Part shown: in pieces, positions 50,923 through 60,181 of the stretch
Numbering within the stretch: the first letter of the stretch is position 1
Layout of the letters: each line of letters begins with the position of its first letter
Assembly: GCA_964521085.1 (NCBI GenBank)
Contig: CAZFPL010000008.1
Location: 33,242-97,241, forward strand
Direction: 5' to 3'
Source of the DNA: JAFGKK01 sp964521085
GTDB lineage: Bacteria > Chloroflexota > Anaerolineae > Anaerolineales > RBG-16-64-43
Length of the DNA stretch: 64,000 nucleotides
The notes under the pieces: model-generated
Told to the model about the DNA's origin: nothing
Seen by the model: the letters and a program-made list of their open reading frames with translations, nothing else
Database searches by the model: none
Position numbers and translations under genes: made by a program

Positions 50923-50973
50923 ATGGGACAGATCGAGAATTCCCACTTGTGTTACGATCCATGAGGCCAGGAT

Positions 50974-53811
50974 ATGCCGACCCACTTACAGACTCCAATC
51001 GCTAACGACAGCAGAACATACATCTCTACCGAAAATAGAGCAGGATGCTTTCCCCTTGCTGCCTCAGGCCGGATACCTCCCTTGTGCGTCAGCAGCAAGG
51101 ATTATGCGGGGGTAATCCGGGTGGCGCGGCTGCTCCAGGCCGATATAGGCCGTGTGACGGACGCCATGCCTGAGCTTCACATGGATGAAGTCCCTCCCGC
51201 GAAGGAAATGGTCTTAATCGGAACGCTGGGCCGCAGCCCAATCATCGATCGGTTGGTGCAAGAGAAAAAATTTGACGCGACGGAGCTCGCCGGAAAACGG
51301 GAAAAATTCGTTCTCCAGGGAATCCGAAATCCAATCCCCGGTGTGGAACACGCGCTGGTCATAGCCGGCAGCGACAAACGGGGAACGCTGTACGGGATGC
51401 TCGATCTCTCCACCCGCATCGGCGTGTCGCCCTGGTATTGGTGGGCCGATGTGCCGGCGCGGAAGCATCACGGTCTTTTCGTGTTGCCGGGACCCCACAC
51501 CATGGGCGAGCCGGCGGTGACCTATCGGGGAATTTTCATTAACGACGAAGCGCCGGCGCTCTCGAAATGGTCCCTGGAAAAATTCGGCGGGTTCAATCAC
51601 CGGTTCTATGAGAATGTGTTCGAGCTGATATTGCGGCTGAGGGGCAACTTCTTGTGGCCGGCCATGTGGGGAAATGCGTTCCATGACGATGATCCCGTCA
51701 ATCCGTACCTGGCTGATGAATATGGGATCGTGATCGGTACGTCGCACCACGAGCCGATGATGCGGGCTCACGCGGAATGGGGCCGCTACGGCACCGGGCC
51801 GTGGAATTACCAGGCCAACGAGGCGGTCCTGCGAGAATTCTGGGAACAAGGTATTCGCGGCATAGGCTCGCGGGAATGCATCGTCACCCTTGGGATGCGG
51901 GGAGACGGCGACATGCCGATGACCGCGGAAACGAACATCGCCCTGCTGGAAAGGATCATCCGGGATCAGCGGCAGATCCTCGCGCAGGTCACCGGGAAAG
52001 ATCCGGCCACGATCCCTCAACAATGGGCATTATACAAAGAAGTGCAAGCATACTACGACCAGGGTATGCAAGTGCCCGGTGATGTAAGCTTGTTATTTTC
52101 CGACGATAACTGGGGCAATATCCGCCGGTTGCCAAAACCTGAAGCCGCCCCGCGGCCCGGCGGATATGGCATTTACTACCATTTTGACTACGTGGGCGAT
52201 CCCAGGAACTACAAGTGGATTAACTCCAGCCCGATACCCCGGACGTGGGAACAGATGCACCTGGCATACCGCTATGGGGTGGATCGGATCTGGATCGTCA
52301 ACGTGGGCGACATCAAGCCCATGGAATTGCCGACTCAGTTCTTTCTGGATTATGCATGGAATCCCCAGGAGTGGCCGGCGGAGCGGCTGCCCGAATACAC
52401 CCGCTGTTGGGCAGAGCAGCAATTCGGCGCCGAGAACGCGGCCGACATCGCCAGAATTCTTTCCGAGTACACTCGATACAACGGCCGCCGGAAGCCCGAG
52501 CTGCTGGCCCCGGATACCTACAGCCTGGTGCACTACCATGAGGCCGGGACGATTGTCGATGACTATAACAAATTGGCCGGGGAAGCCGAGCGCATCGCCG
52601 ATTCCCTTCCCGCGGAATATCGAGATGCTTATTACCAACTGGTGCTGCACCCGGTGAGGGCCTGCGCCAACTTGAACGAGCTATACGTCACCGTCGGCAG
52701 GAACCAACTGTATGCAGGGCAGGGACGGGCTGCCACGAATGACCTGGCCGAAAGAGCTAACTATCTATATGAAAGGGATGCCGATTATTCCCGCTATTAC
52801 AACGAGACGCTGGCCGGGGGAAAATGGAACCACATGATGGATCAGACCCACATCGGGTATACGACCTGGCAGCAACCAAAAGAAAACGCCATGCCCGAGG
52901 TGAAGGAAATCAACATACCGAATGACGCAGAGATGGGTGTGTCGATCGAAGGCTCGGAAGATTGGTGGCCGCTGGCAAAGAACGAGCCGGTGCTGCCCGA
53001 GTTCGATGCTTACCAGGAGCAGACATATACAATCGAGATCTTCAATCGGGGCAGGGCGCCCTTCGATTATCAGGCCGGGGCAGGAGTGCCCTGGCTGATT
53101 GTCACTCCCGCGCAGGGTACAGTCGAAAAGGAATGCAGCCTGTCAGTCCGTATCGACTGGCAGAAGGCGCCATCCGGAATACAACGCGCACCGATCACCA
53201 TATCCGGCCCAAGCGGCAGCCGGGTTGTTGTTCAAACGGTCATCCACAATCCCATATCGCCAAAAAAGGATCAGGTGCAGGGGTTTGTCGAGGGCAATGG
53301 CCATGTGTCGATGGAAGCAGTGCATTACAGCCGGGCCGTGGAGACGAAAGGGATTAAGTGGCAGCGCATTCCGGAGCTGGGCCGGACACTCTCGGCCATG
53401 ACGCCTTTTCCGGTGACTGCTCCGTCACAGGCGCCGGGCGGAGAAAGCCCTCGTCTGGAATACCGCATGCATCTCTTCAGCAGCGGGCGGGTATTGGTCC
53501 GGGTCTACCTTTCACCGACTCTCGCTTTCCGCAGCGCACAGGGGTTGCGCTATGCTATATCGTTCGACGATGAGCCGCCCCAAACCGTCAATTTTTGGGA
53601 GGACAGCTCCGACTTGGCCTGGAGGCAAGCGGTGAGCGACAACATTAAAGTGGCAATTTCCGAACATGAACTTGAAAAACTTGGCGCGCATGTTTTGAAA
53701 TTCTGGATGGTGGATCCGGGTGTGGTGCTGCAAAAACTCATCGTCGATACGGGCGGCGTAAAACCAAGTTATTTGGGCCCGCCTGAGAGTTTTCACCGGG
53801 ACAATCCGTGA
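50974..53811 (+). CDS. GH115 xylan alpha-1,2-glucuronidase
   Basis: The 945-residue protein matches glycoside hydrolase family 115, which removes (4-O-methyl-)glucuronic acid side chains from xylan and xylo-oligosaccharides. Diagnostic segments are ALVIAGSDKRGTLYGMLDLSTRIGVSPWYWWADVP near residue 135, YRGIFINDEAPALSKW, LRLRGNFLWPAMWGNAFHDDDP, GTSHHEPMMRAHAEW, TLGMRGDGDMPM and LLFSDDNWGNIRRLP. The C-terminal beta-domain runs to the end. There is no signal peptide, so it would act on imported oligosaccharides, consistent with the importer upstream. A TG-T-TACGAT at 50950-50958 is a possible extended -10. The released glucuronate would need an isomerase not seen here before UxaE and the KDG branch. 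Confidence 0.92.
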   Translation: MPTHLQTPIANDSRTYISTENRAGCFPLAASGRIPPLCVSSKDYAGVIRVARLLQADIGRVTDAMPELHMDEVPPAKEMVLIGTLGRSPIIDRLVQEKKFDATELAGKREKFVLQGIRNPIPGVEHALVIAGSDKRGTLYGMLDLSTRIGVSPWYWWADVPARKHHGLFVLPGPHTMGEPAVTYRGIFINDEAPALSKWSLEKFGGFNHRFYENVFELILRLRGNFLWPAMWGNAFHDDDPVNPYLADEYGIVIGTSHHEPMMRAHAEWGRYGTGPWNYQANEAVLREFWEQGIRGIGSRECIVTLGMRGDGDMPMTAETNIALLERIIRDQRQILAQVTGKDPATIPQQWALYKEVQAYYDQGMQVPGDVSLLFSDDNWGNIRRLPKPEAAPRPGGYGIYYHFDYVGDPRNYKWINSSPIPRTWEQMHLAYRYGVDRIWIVNVGDIKPMELPTQFFLDYAWNPQEWPAERLPEYTRCWAEQQFGAENAADIARILSEYTRYNGRRKPELLAPDTYSLVHYHEAGTIVDDYNKLAGEAERIADSLPAEYRDAYYQLVLHPVRACANLNELYVTVGRNQLYAGQGRAATNDLAERANYLYERDADYSRYYNETLAGGKWNHMMDQTHIGYTTWQQPKENAMPEVKEINIPNDAEMGVSIEGSEDWWPLAKNEPVLPEFDAYQEQTYTIEIFNRGRAPFDYQAGAGVPWLIVTPAQGTVEKECSLSVRIDWQKAPSGIQRAPITISGPSGSRVVVQTVIHNPISPKKDQVQGFVEGNGHVSMEAVHYSRAVETKGIKWQRIPELGRTLSAMTPFPVTAPSQAPGGESPRLEYRMHLFSSGRVLVRVYLSPTLAFRSAQGLRYAISFDDEPPQTVNFWEDSSDLAWRQAVSDNIKVAISEHELEKLGAHVLKFWMVDPGVVLQKLIVDTGGVKPSYLGPPESFHRDNP

Positions 53812-53855
53812 TGATTATCCTTGAGCAGCCCGGCGCATCAGTAGGTTGAACGGTC

Positions 53856-54311
53856 ATGATCGCGCGTTGGCTTGCGAATTTGAAGGTTTTTCTTGTGTGG
53901 CTGCTAGGATTTGTGCTGGCGTGGATTATCTTATTCCTCGGACACGAGGTTTTGATGGTTTTTATCGTCAATACCCTGCGGGGGGGGCAATACATTGTGC
54001 CATTGATCCACATCCTGTATTACTGCACCGTGGGGTTGTTGATAGTGATGGTTTTTCTCCTCAGCATGGAGTATCTCAAACGGAGCGCCCAGAAGGGCAT
54101 GCTGCTTATGGGTGCGATGCTGAGCATCGGGACGGAACTTCTTATCATCGCATTGGCGCAGGCTATTTTAACCCTGTACGGTTTTTTACCAGGTGATCCG
54201 CTTGGCATCCTGCTGATGGCGGCGGAAGGATTGGTCGGGGTGGGAATGCTTTTCCTTGCCCGGTGGTTAAATGCTAGATCTCCGGTAAGAGACACAAAGG
54301 AATTAAAATAA
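53856..54311 (+). CDS. Four-segment membrane protein, unknown
   Basis: The 151-residue protein has four hydrophobic stretches: VFLVWLLGFVLAWIILFLG, LIHILYYCTVGLLIVMVFLL, MLLMGAMLSIGTELLIIALAQ and GILLMAAEGLVGVGMLFLARW. A charged tail follows. I recognise no family. It lies 45 bases after GH115 and 266 bases before the large unknown protein, on the same strand. The ATG at 53856 is preceded by AGGTTGAACGGTC, a weak ribosome-binding site. A link with glucuronoxylan use is possible only by position. Confidence 0.65.
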   Translation: MIARWLANLKVFLVWLLGFVLAWIILFLGHEVLMVFIVNTLRGGQYIVPLIHILYYCTVGLLIVMVFLLSMEYLKRSAQKGMLLMGAMLSIGTELLIIALAQAILTLYGFLPGDPLGILLMAAEGLVGVGMLFLARWLNARSPVRDTKELK

Positions 54312-54576
54312 AGTTCAAATTTGCCTTATTGAAATAAATGTACCTATCGCGTTTAAAACGGACCGATTAAGACCTGGAGATCGCAGGGAAAAAAATCGAT
54401 ACATCTCCGCGATCTCTGATATGCCACAATCCCATCCATGCAGGTTGGGCGGCGGGGAAGCGAAATGGGTCTTAAAGCCGGCTTTTCTGCCTTGAACGTC
54501 AGCCGGTTAGCCGCTGGGTGGGAATTTGCGAATTGGATGGAATAAGCAGCCCCCATCAATTTTAGGAGAGAACTTC

Positions 54577-57159
54577 ATGACGAAAGAGACTCTCGGTTAC
54601 CCCCTGGCAGATGGATACATCCATCAATGGCTGGTCGCCGGACCACAGATTATGCCGGTGGAGGAGGCACATCGATTTGGCAGTCCGTCCGAAAAACTGC
54701 AAATCGCACGGAATTACCACCAGACTGAAATGGGAATTGAAGGCGATCCGATTGAATATGGGGAATATCGGATCGGCGAATCCAAGGAAAAGTGGCGGTA
54801 TGTGCGCACACGCTACGACCACCTGGTCGATCTCTCCACCTTTCAGCCAACCGCCTGCTATCTTCGCGCCTGGGCCTACACCGAGATGGAGAATGCGGTG
54901 GAACAGGAAGTGACGTTCATACTCACTACGAACGGGCCGGCAGACCTGTGGATCAACGATCAGCACGCGCACCGCCAGGAGCATTTTCAACATCCAATCC
55001 CGAAGCCGGTTCGTTTTCAAGCTCGGTTGAAGGAAGGCAAAAATAGGTTGATGGTGCGGTTCGAAGAAGCGGCGGCGCGCGAATGCACTTACAGTATGGC
55101 TCTGCAGCTCGTCGGCTTTCAAGCCGGGGCAGGAGCCGAAGGCAAGGTTGTCCGGATTCCCACATGTGCTCCCGCCCCGGGGTACCGGCTGAAACTGGAG
55201 TCACTGTTCGAAGATTGTCACATACGCCAGGACGTATACGAGCGCAATGAACAGATTATGGTCTATCTGCCGGAGGGGCCGGCCGTGACCACGCCTTTCA
55301 ACATCCGGATGCAAAACCCCGGCGGTTCCATTTTTGCCGAGGCGGCTCGTGACGGCCGGCGCACGGAGCCTCAGCAACCGATGGGTTTTCCCTTCCAGTC
55401 CCCGGAGGACGGTTACCAATTGCGTTTCATGCCCCCTCCCCGGGAGTTCTATGAGAAGAATGTCCGCATCACCCGCATACGCGACTTCTACGCTTCCACG
55501 AATGTCTATTCCACCCAACCCTATGACACTTACCCGGAGCGGCGGATCGAGTGTCTGAAGGATGCCGCGCTTCGAAAAAACAACCTCTTCAGCGAGATCG
55601 CAAAAATGGAAGGCGGCTGGTGGAAGGATTTGGATGACAAGGCAGTCCTCAAGGCAATCGAGGATATCAGGAAGCGCGCCGCCGGTTCGGATATTTCGAT
55701 TTGCGGATTGCTGGGTATGGGATATCGCTATAGCGACGGCGATAATTTCCCGGCAGCCCTGCGCGCTCCCATGGAAGAGTGTGTTCTGGGCTTCAAGTAT
55801 TGGGAGGATGAGCCGGGCGGTGATTCCATGGATTACCGCAGTGAGAGTCACAGCATTCTCTTCCACACCTGCGAGATACTGGCCGGGCAGCGTTACCCAA
55901 AGCGCATTTTTACAAATGCCAACCAGACCGGGGAGTGGCACCAGGAAAAAGGAGAGCGGCTTGCGCTGGAATGGCTGGAAAAACGGGCCAAGGACGGGTT
56001 TGAGGAATGGGATTCCAATACCGGCTTTGAAGAGGATGTCCTGGCTCTTTCCACCCTCACCAGCCTGGCGGATAATACTCAGATATTGGAAATGGCCGCG
56101 CTGGTGATGGACAAAATGCTCTTCACCATTGCCGTCAACTCGTTCAAGGGTGTGTTTGGTTCGACTCATGGGCGGACGTATGCGTCCCAAGTCAAGACAG
56201 GCTACCGTGAGGCGACCTCCGGCATTACCCGACTGCTGTGGGGGATGGGCATCTACAATGAGCACATATTCGGATCGGTCAGCCTGGCCTGTTCTTCCTA
56301 CGAGCTGCCGCCCATCCTCTCGGCCATCGCCGCCGATCAGCCCGAAGCCCTATGGAGTAAGGAACAGCATGTCGGCGGGGCAGGGGACAGCATGGCCGTG
56401 AACAAAGTCACCTACAAGACTCCCGATTTCATGCTCTGCTCGGCCCAAAACTGGAGACCCGGCAAGCCGGGCTGCCAGGAGCACATCTGGCAGGCGACAC
56501 TCAGCCCGGCGGCGACCATTTTCACCTCCCACCCGGCCTGCGTATCCGAGGGAAATGCGCGCCGGCCCAATTATTGGCACGGCAATGCCACCCTGCCGCT
56601 TGCGGCCCAATGGAAAGATATGCTGATCGCCATCTATAATTTCGCCGACGATGATTGGATGGGATTGACGCACGCGTATTTCCCCGTCCATGGCATGGAC
56701 GAGCACGAAATCCGGAATGGATGGGCTTTCGGCAAGGTCGGTGACGGCTACATTGCTTTGACAGCAGCCCGCGGGATGGATTTCCAAACGCGCGGCGACA
56801 ACGCCTACCGTGAGCTGCGCTCGCCCGGTACGCCCAACGTCTGGCTGTGCCAGATGGGGCGCGCCGCCCAGGACGGAAGTTTCCGTGAATTCATCGAGAA
56901 AGTCCTCGCCCTCCCGGTTCAATTCGATGGCGCTCAGGTCGAGATAACCAACCTGCGCGGCGATCATTTAAGTTTGGGCTGGCAGTCTCCCTTATTCGTG
57001 AACGACAAGGAACAGCCTCTGGACGGTTTCAAACACTATGACAATCCTTATTGCACGTGCGCGCTGGGCGCGCCCGAGATGGAAATCCGCCTTGGAATGG
57101 ATGCCCTCCGTCTGAATTATTCGGAAAACCCGGAGGTGGAATCTAATTCACAAACCTGA
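54577..57159 (+). CDS. Large uncharacterised protein, probable carbohydrate-active enzyme
   Basis: The 860-residue protein has no signal peptide. The first ~250 residues read as beta-sandwich modules (YLRAWAYTEMENAVEQEVTFILTTNGPADLWIND, then FQARLKEGKNRLMVRFEEAA), like the jelly-roll domains of intracellular glycosidases. From about residue 345 to 680 there is an alpha/alpha-barrel-like region with conserved-looking acidic and aromatic patches: DYRSESHSILFHTCEILAGQRYP, GFEEWDSNTGFEEDVLALSTL and GSTHGRTYASQVKTGYREATSG. The rest is beta-rich. I do not recognise a named family with certainty. The SD AGGAGAG supports ATG 54577 over the upstream in-frame 54526. Position after GH115 suggests an oligosaccharide or uronoside substrate. 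Confidence 0.75.
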   Translation: MTKETLGYPLADGYIHQWLVAGPQIMPVEEAHRFGSPSEKLQIARNYHQTEMGIEGDPIEYGEYRIGESKEKWRYVRTRYDHLVDLSTFQPTACYLRAWAYTEMENAVEQEVTFILTTNGPADLWINDQHAHRQEHFQHPIPKPVRFQARLKEGKNRLMVRFEEAAARECTYSMALQLVGFQAGAGAEGKVVRIPTCAPAPGYRLKLESLFEDCHIRQDVYERNEQIMVYLPEGPAVTTPFNIRMQNPGGSIFAEAARDGRRTEPQQPMGFPFQSPEDGYQLRFMPPPREFYEKNVRITRIRDFYASTNVYSTQPYDTYPERRIECLKDAALRKNNLFSEIAKMEGGWWKDLDDKAVLKAIEDIRKRAAGSDISICGLLGMGYRYSDGDNFPAALRAPMEECVLGFKYWEDEPGGDSMDYRSESHSILFHTCEILAGQRYPKRIFTNANQTGEWHQEKGERLALEWLEKRAKDGFEEWDSNTGFEEDVLALSTLTSLADNTQILEMAALVMDKMLFTIAVNSFKGVFGSTHGRTYASQVKTGYREATSGITRLLWGMGIYNEHIFGSVSLACSSYELPPILSAIAADQPEALWSKEQHVGGAGDSMAVNKVTYKTPDFMLCSAQNWRPGKPGCQEHIWQATLSPAATIFTSHPACVSEGNARRPNYWHGNATLPLAAQWKDMLIAIYNFADDDWMGLTHAYFPVHGMDEHEIRNGWAFGKVGDGYIALTAARGMDFQTRGDNAYRELRSPGTPNVWLCQMGRAAQDGSFREFIEKVLALPVQFDGAQVEITNLRGDHLSLGWQSPLFVNDKEQPLDGFKHYDNPYCTCALGAPEMEIRLGMDALRLNYSENPEVESNSQT

Positions 57160-57229
57160 CCCAGGGATCTTGGTGACAGGAGAGGCAACACACTATTCGG
57201 AGGGATTCTTAAAATTACGAAGAAGCAAC

Positions 57230-57257
57230 AATGGGAAGGCCATTTGGTTTTCCCATT
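57230..57257 (+). terminator. Possible terminator
   Basis: AATGGGAA (57230-57237) pairs with TTCCCATT (57250-57257), followed by TCTAATTT. It lies 70 bases after the large unknown gene and separates it from the exporter operon at 57404. No other feature is seen in 57160-57403. Confidence 0.45.
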
Positions 57258-57403
57258 TCTAATTTGTGACAATAACAAATCCAATATCGCTCACTACATC
57301 CGGTTCTTTTCTTAATCGGCAAACCTGCCGGGTTATCAAGTTCCTATGGGCGCATTTCGAGTGTCCCCCGATCCTCGGGTTTTCTGAACGGGAGTAACAA
57401 ATC

Positions 57404-58453
57404 ATGAACCAAGGGTTGAATGAGTCATCACAGACTGCGCCGATCATCCGGGCCGTCGGCCTCAGCAAGACCTTCCGCGTCCTGAAGCGGAAACCGGGTC
57501 TCGTCGGGGCGGTGCGAAACCTATTTTCGAACGATTACGAAGAGGTCAAAGCCGTCGACAAGATCTCTTTCGAGCTCGCGCCCGGCGAGCTGGTGGGTTA
57601 CATCGGCCCGAACGGCGCCGGAAAATCGACCACGATCAAGATGCTCACCGGCATCCTGCACCCCACCGGCGGCGAAATCATCGTCGACGGCCTGGTGCCG
57701 CAGAAGGAGCGCGTGCGCAACAGCAGGAAGATCGGCGTGATCTTCGGCCAGCGCGGCCAACTGATGTGGGATATCTCTCCCATGGACACGTACGAGTTGA
57801 TGCGCAAGATGTACGCCATCCCCAAGGCAACCTATGATTCCAACCTGAAGGAGTTCATTCGGATTTTGGGCCTGGATGAATTCAAGGAGCGCGCCGTGCG
57901 GCAGCTTTCACTGGGCCAGCGGATGCGCTGCGAACTGGTGGCCTCGCTGCTGCACGATCCGAAGATCGTCTACCTGGACGAACCGACCATCGGCATGGAC
58001 GTCGTCGCCAAGGAACGCATCCGCGAGTTTATCCTGCACCTGAACCAGGAACGCGGGACGACCATCATCCTGACTACGCACGACATCACGGACATCGAGC
58101 GGCTTTGCCAGCGCGTGATCATCATCGACAAGGGACGGATCATTTATGACGGGACTCTGGCGGAAATCCGGCGGCGCTACGGCCGGCTGCGGCGGATGGT
58201 ATTTTCCGTGGCCGAGGGGGCGAAGATGGAAGGCCTGGATGGTTCTTTGAATGCGCTGGGCGGCGGCTTGAGCAGCCAAACGCAGGACGACGGCCGGATC
58301 GTGGTCAGTTTCGATCCGCAGCAGGTGCCCGCATCGACGGTCACCCGGCATATCGTCAACAGCTACCCGGTAAGCGATCTGGCCGTCGAAGAGGCGGACC
58401 TGGAGGCCATCATCCGCGAGATCTACAACCGGGGGAACACTAATGACGTATAA
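57404..58453 (+). CDS. ABC-2 type exporter, ATP-binding protein (second set)
   Basis: The 349-residue ATPase is paralogous to the one at 14481. It has the N-terminal FRVLKRKPGLVGAVRNLF, Walker A GPNGAGKSTTIKMLTG, FGQRGQLMWDISP, signature LSLGQRMRCE (LSLGQ form), Walker B IVYLDEPTIGMD and LTTHDITDIERL. A C-terminal regulatory-like extension of about 90 residues follows (RRYGRLRRMVFSVAEGAKMEGL). Its stop overlaps the next gene by 11 bases. With the two permeases at 58443 and 59276 it forms a complete exporter. Substrate unknown. The two sets in one window probably derive from an old duplication. Confidence 0.9.
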   Translation: MNQGLNESSQTAPIIRAVGLSKTFRVLKRKPGLVGAVRNLFSNDYEEVKAVDKISFELAPGELVGYIGPNGAGKSTTIKMLTGILHPTGGEIIVDGLVPQKERVRNSRKIGVIFGQRGQLMWDISPMDTYELMRKMYAIPKATYDSNLKEFIRILGLDEFKERAVRQLSLGQRMRCELVASLLHDPKIVYLDEPTIGMDVVAKERIREFILHLNQERGTTIILTTHDITDIERLCQRVIIIDKGRIIYDGTLAEIRRRYGRLRRMVFSVAEGAKMEGLDGSLNALGGGLSSQTQDDGRIVVSFDPQQVPASTVTRHIVNSYPVSDLAVEEADLEAIIREIYNRGNTNDV

Positions 58454-59273
58454 GCCGACGCCTTCCTTCCACGAAGGGATCAACCGGCAGCTGGGCGTCG
58501 TCGCGGCGGCGATGAAAATACAGATGGCTTACCGGTTCGATTTCTTCATGGCCATCCTGGGTTCTCTGCTGACGATGTCGCTGATGTATTTCCTGTGGGC
58601 CTCCATTTTTCGCAGCTCCACGTCGATCGAGATGTCGTACCCGGCGCTGATCACCTACGTTTGCCTGGGGCAGGCGTTCAGCTTCGCCCGCCCGGGCCAA
58701 CGGCGGATCATGATGCGCATCAGCCAGGGCATCCGCAGCGGCGACGTGCTTTTAGATTTGGTCCGACCCACCGATTATCAAATGCTTATTTTCTCCGATA
58801 CGATCGGCGCCTATCTGATGGAAACCATCACGGTCTCGCTGCCTTCATATCTGCTGGCCGTCTTCCTCTTCCGGATTGCAGCGCCGGTAACGCCGGAAGC
58901 GGCGGCCGGATTCATACTCAGCCTGATCGGCTCGCTCTTCCTGGTCTTATCGCTTGATTTTTTCATCGGCCTGATGGCCTTTTGGACCTTCAACGTTTGG
59001 GGATTGGGCTACGCCAAGATCGCGATCCTCGACATCCTGGCGGGGACGATCATTCCGCTGACGCTGTTCCCGGAATGGCTGCGGCGCATCGCCATGCTCC
59101 TGCCGTTCAAGGATATGGCCTACACGCCGCTGGCGATATACGTCGGCCAGATTTCGGGCAGCGCCATTTGGACGAGCATTCTGATCCAATTTGGCTGGGG
59201 GATCGGATTGGTGCTGCTCACCAGGCTTGTCTGGATTAAAGCCAGGCGCCGGATCGAGATCCAGGGAGGATAG
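58443..59273 (+). CDS. ABC-2 family transporter permease (PF06182-like), second set, first subunit
   Basis: The 276-residue membrane protein has about six hydrophobic segments. NRQLGVVAAAMKIQMAYRFDFFMAILGSLLTMSLMYFLW is the family N-terminus, RISQGIRSGDVLLDLVRPTDYQ the conserved arm (compare GEIRDGTISVYLTKPIDYQ in the first set), and IIPLTLFPEWLRRIAMLLPFKDMAYTPLAIYVGQ the C-terminal part. It overlaps the ATPase gene and ends 2 bases before the next start, so the three genes are one translational unit. Confidence 0.85.
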   Translation: MTYKPTPSFHEGINRQLGVVAAAMKIQMAYRFDFFMAILGSLLTMSLMYFLWASIFRSSTSIEMSYPALITYVCLGQAFSFARPGQRRIMMRISQGIRSGDVLLDLVRPTDYQMLIFSDTIGAYLMETITVSLPSYLLAVFLFRIAAPVTPEAAAGFILSLIGSLFLVLSLDFFIGLMAFWTFNVWGLGYAKIAILDILAGTIIPLTLFPEWLRRIAMLLPFKDMAYTPLAIYVGQISGSAIWTSILIQFGWGIGLVLLTRLVWIKARRRIEIQGG

Positions 59274-59275
59274 CG

Positions 59276-60061
59276 ATGGCCTATTATGCGGATCTTTACT
59301 TTACCTACCTGAAGTTTGAGGTTAAGGCCTGGTCGCAATATCGAGCCGACTTCATCATCTCGACGATATCCTCTATCATCCTGGACGGTTCGACATTGCT
59401 TTTTTTATCGGTGGTCTTTGCCAACATACGGCAGCTGGAGGGTTGGACGTTTCCCGAGATGGTGTTGATATGGGGCCTCTCGCTGATCACTCGTTTTCTG
59501 GCAAACGGCATTCTCGACGCGCCGCATAGGATCTACTGGTACATCCGGATAGGCTTAATGGACCGACTGCTGGTGCGACCTCTCGGTGTTTTATTCCAAA
59601 TTGCCGGTGAAAGCGGCATCAATCTGCCGTTTCTGGGCCGGGTGCTGGTCGGGGTGATCGCCATCCTCAGCGTGCTGCCGATGCTACGTCTGCCATGGTG
59701 GAGCGTATTCTATCTCCCGCTGACCATTCTCAACGGCGTTCTGATCATGTTCAGCGTGCAGCTGATCGCCGCCTGCCTGTGCTTCTGGTTCACCAATTCC
59801 GTATCGCTTCTGACAACGATGGCCTGGATGTCCCAGTTCGGGCAGTATCCGGCCACCATCTTTTCCCTGCCGCTGCGCTTTTTCTTCACCTGGGTGCTGC
59901 CCTATGCCATGGTCAGCTTTTATCCGGCGGCCTTCATGCTGCGCAGTGAGGAATACCTGCTGTACGGCCTGCTTGCGCCGCTGGTGGGATTCTTCTTTTT
60001 AGGATTGTCACTGGCAATCTGGAGTGTGGCGGTGAAGCATTATCAGAGCACCGGGTCATAA
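59276..60061 (+). CDS. ABC-2 family transporter permease (PF06182-like), second set, second subunit
   Basis: The 261-residue membrane protein corresponds to the one at 16295. YYADLYFTYLKFEVKAWSQYRADFIISTISSI opens it. IYWYIRIGLMDRLLVRPLGVLFQI is the cytoplasmic arm and SLAIWSVAVKHYQSTGS the conserved tail. GGAGGATAGC precedes the ATG at 59276, inside the end of the previous gene. A GC-rich repeat follows its stop. Confidence 0.85.
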   Translation: MAYYADLYFTYLKFEVKAWSQYRADFIISTISSIILDGSTLLFLSVVFANIRQLEGWTFPEMVLIWGLSLITRFLANGILDAPHRIYWYIRIGLMDRLLVRPLGVLFQIAGESGINLPFLGRVLVGVIAILSVLPMLRLPWWSVFYLPLTILNGVLIMFSVQLIAACLCFWFTNSVSLLTTMAWMSQFGQYPATIFSLPLRFFFTWVLPYAMVSFYPAAFMLRSEEYLLYGLLAPLVGFFFLGLSLAIWSVAVKHYQSTGS

Positions 60062-60088
60062 GTTCGGCCCAAAGTACGGCGGTTCAGC

Positions 60089-60147
60089 CCGCCCCGGCTT
60101 CCCCTGCTTCGCGAGGGCAGGCGCCGTGCGGGCCGGGAACGGGGGCG
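60089..60147. repeat. GC-rich palindromic repeat, long copy
   Basis: CCGCCCCGGCT at the left and GTGCGGGCCGGG at the right flank an inner hairpin CCTGC/GCAGG around CGCGAGGG. The 15-mer CGCGAGGGCAGGCGC (60110-60124) is identical to one in the element at 11594-11754, and the outer arms recur at 62475-62504 with the inner part missing. These are related dispersed intergenic repeats. Confidence 0.6.
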
Positions 60148-60181
60148 CTTACGGCCGATGGAAAAGAAGACGCGAAGATTC

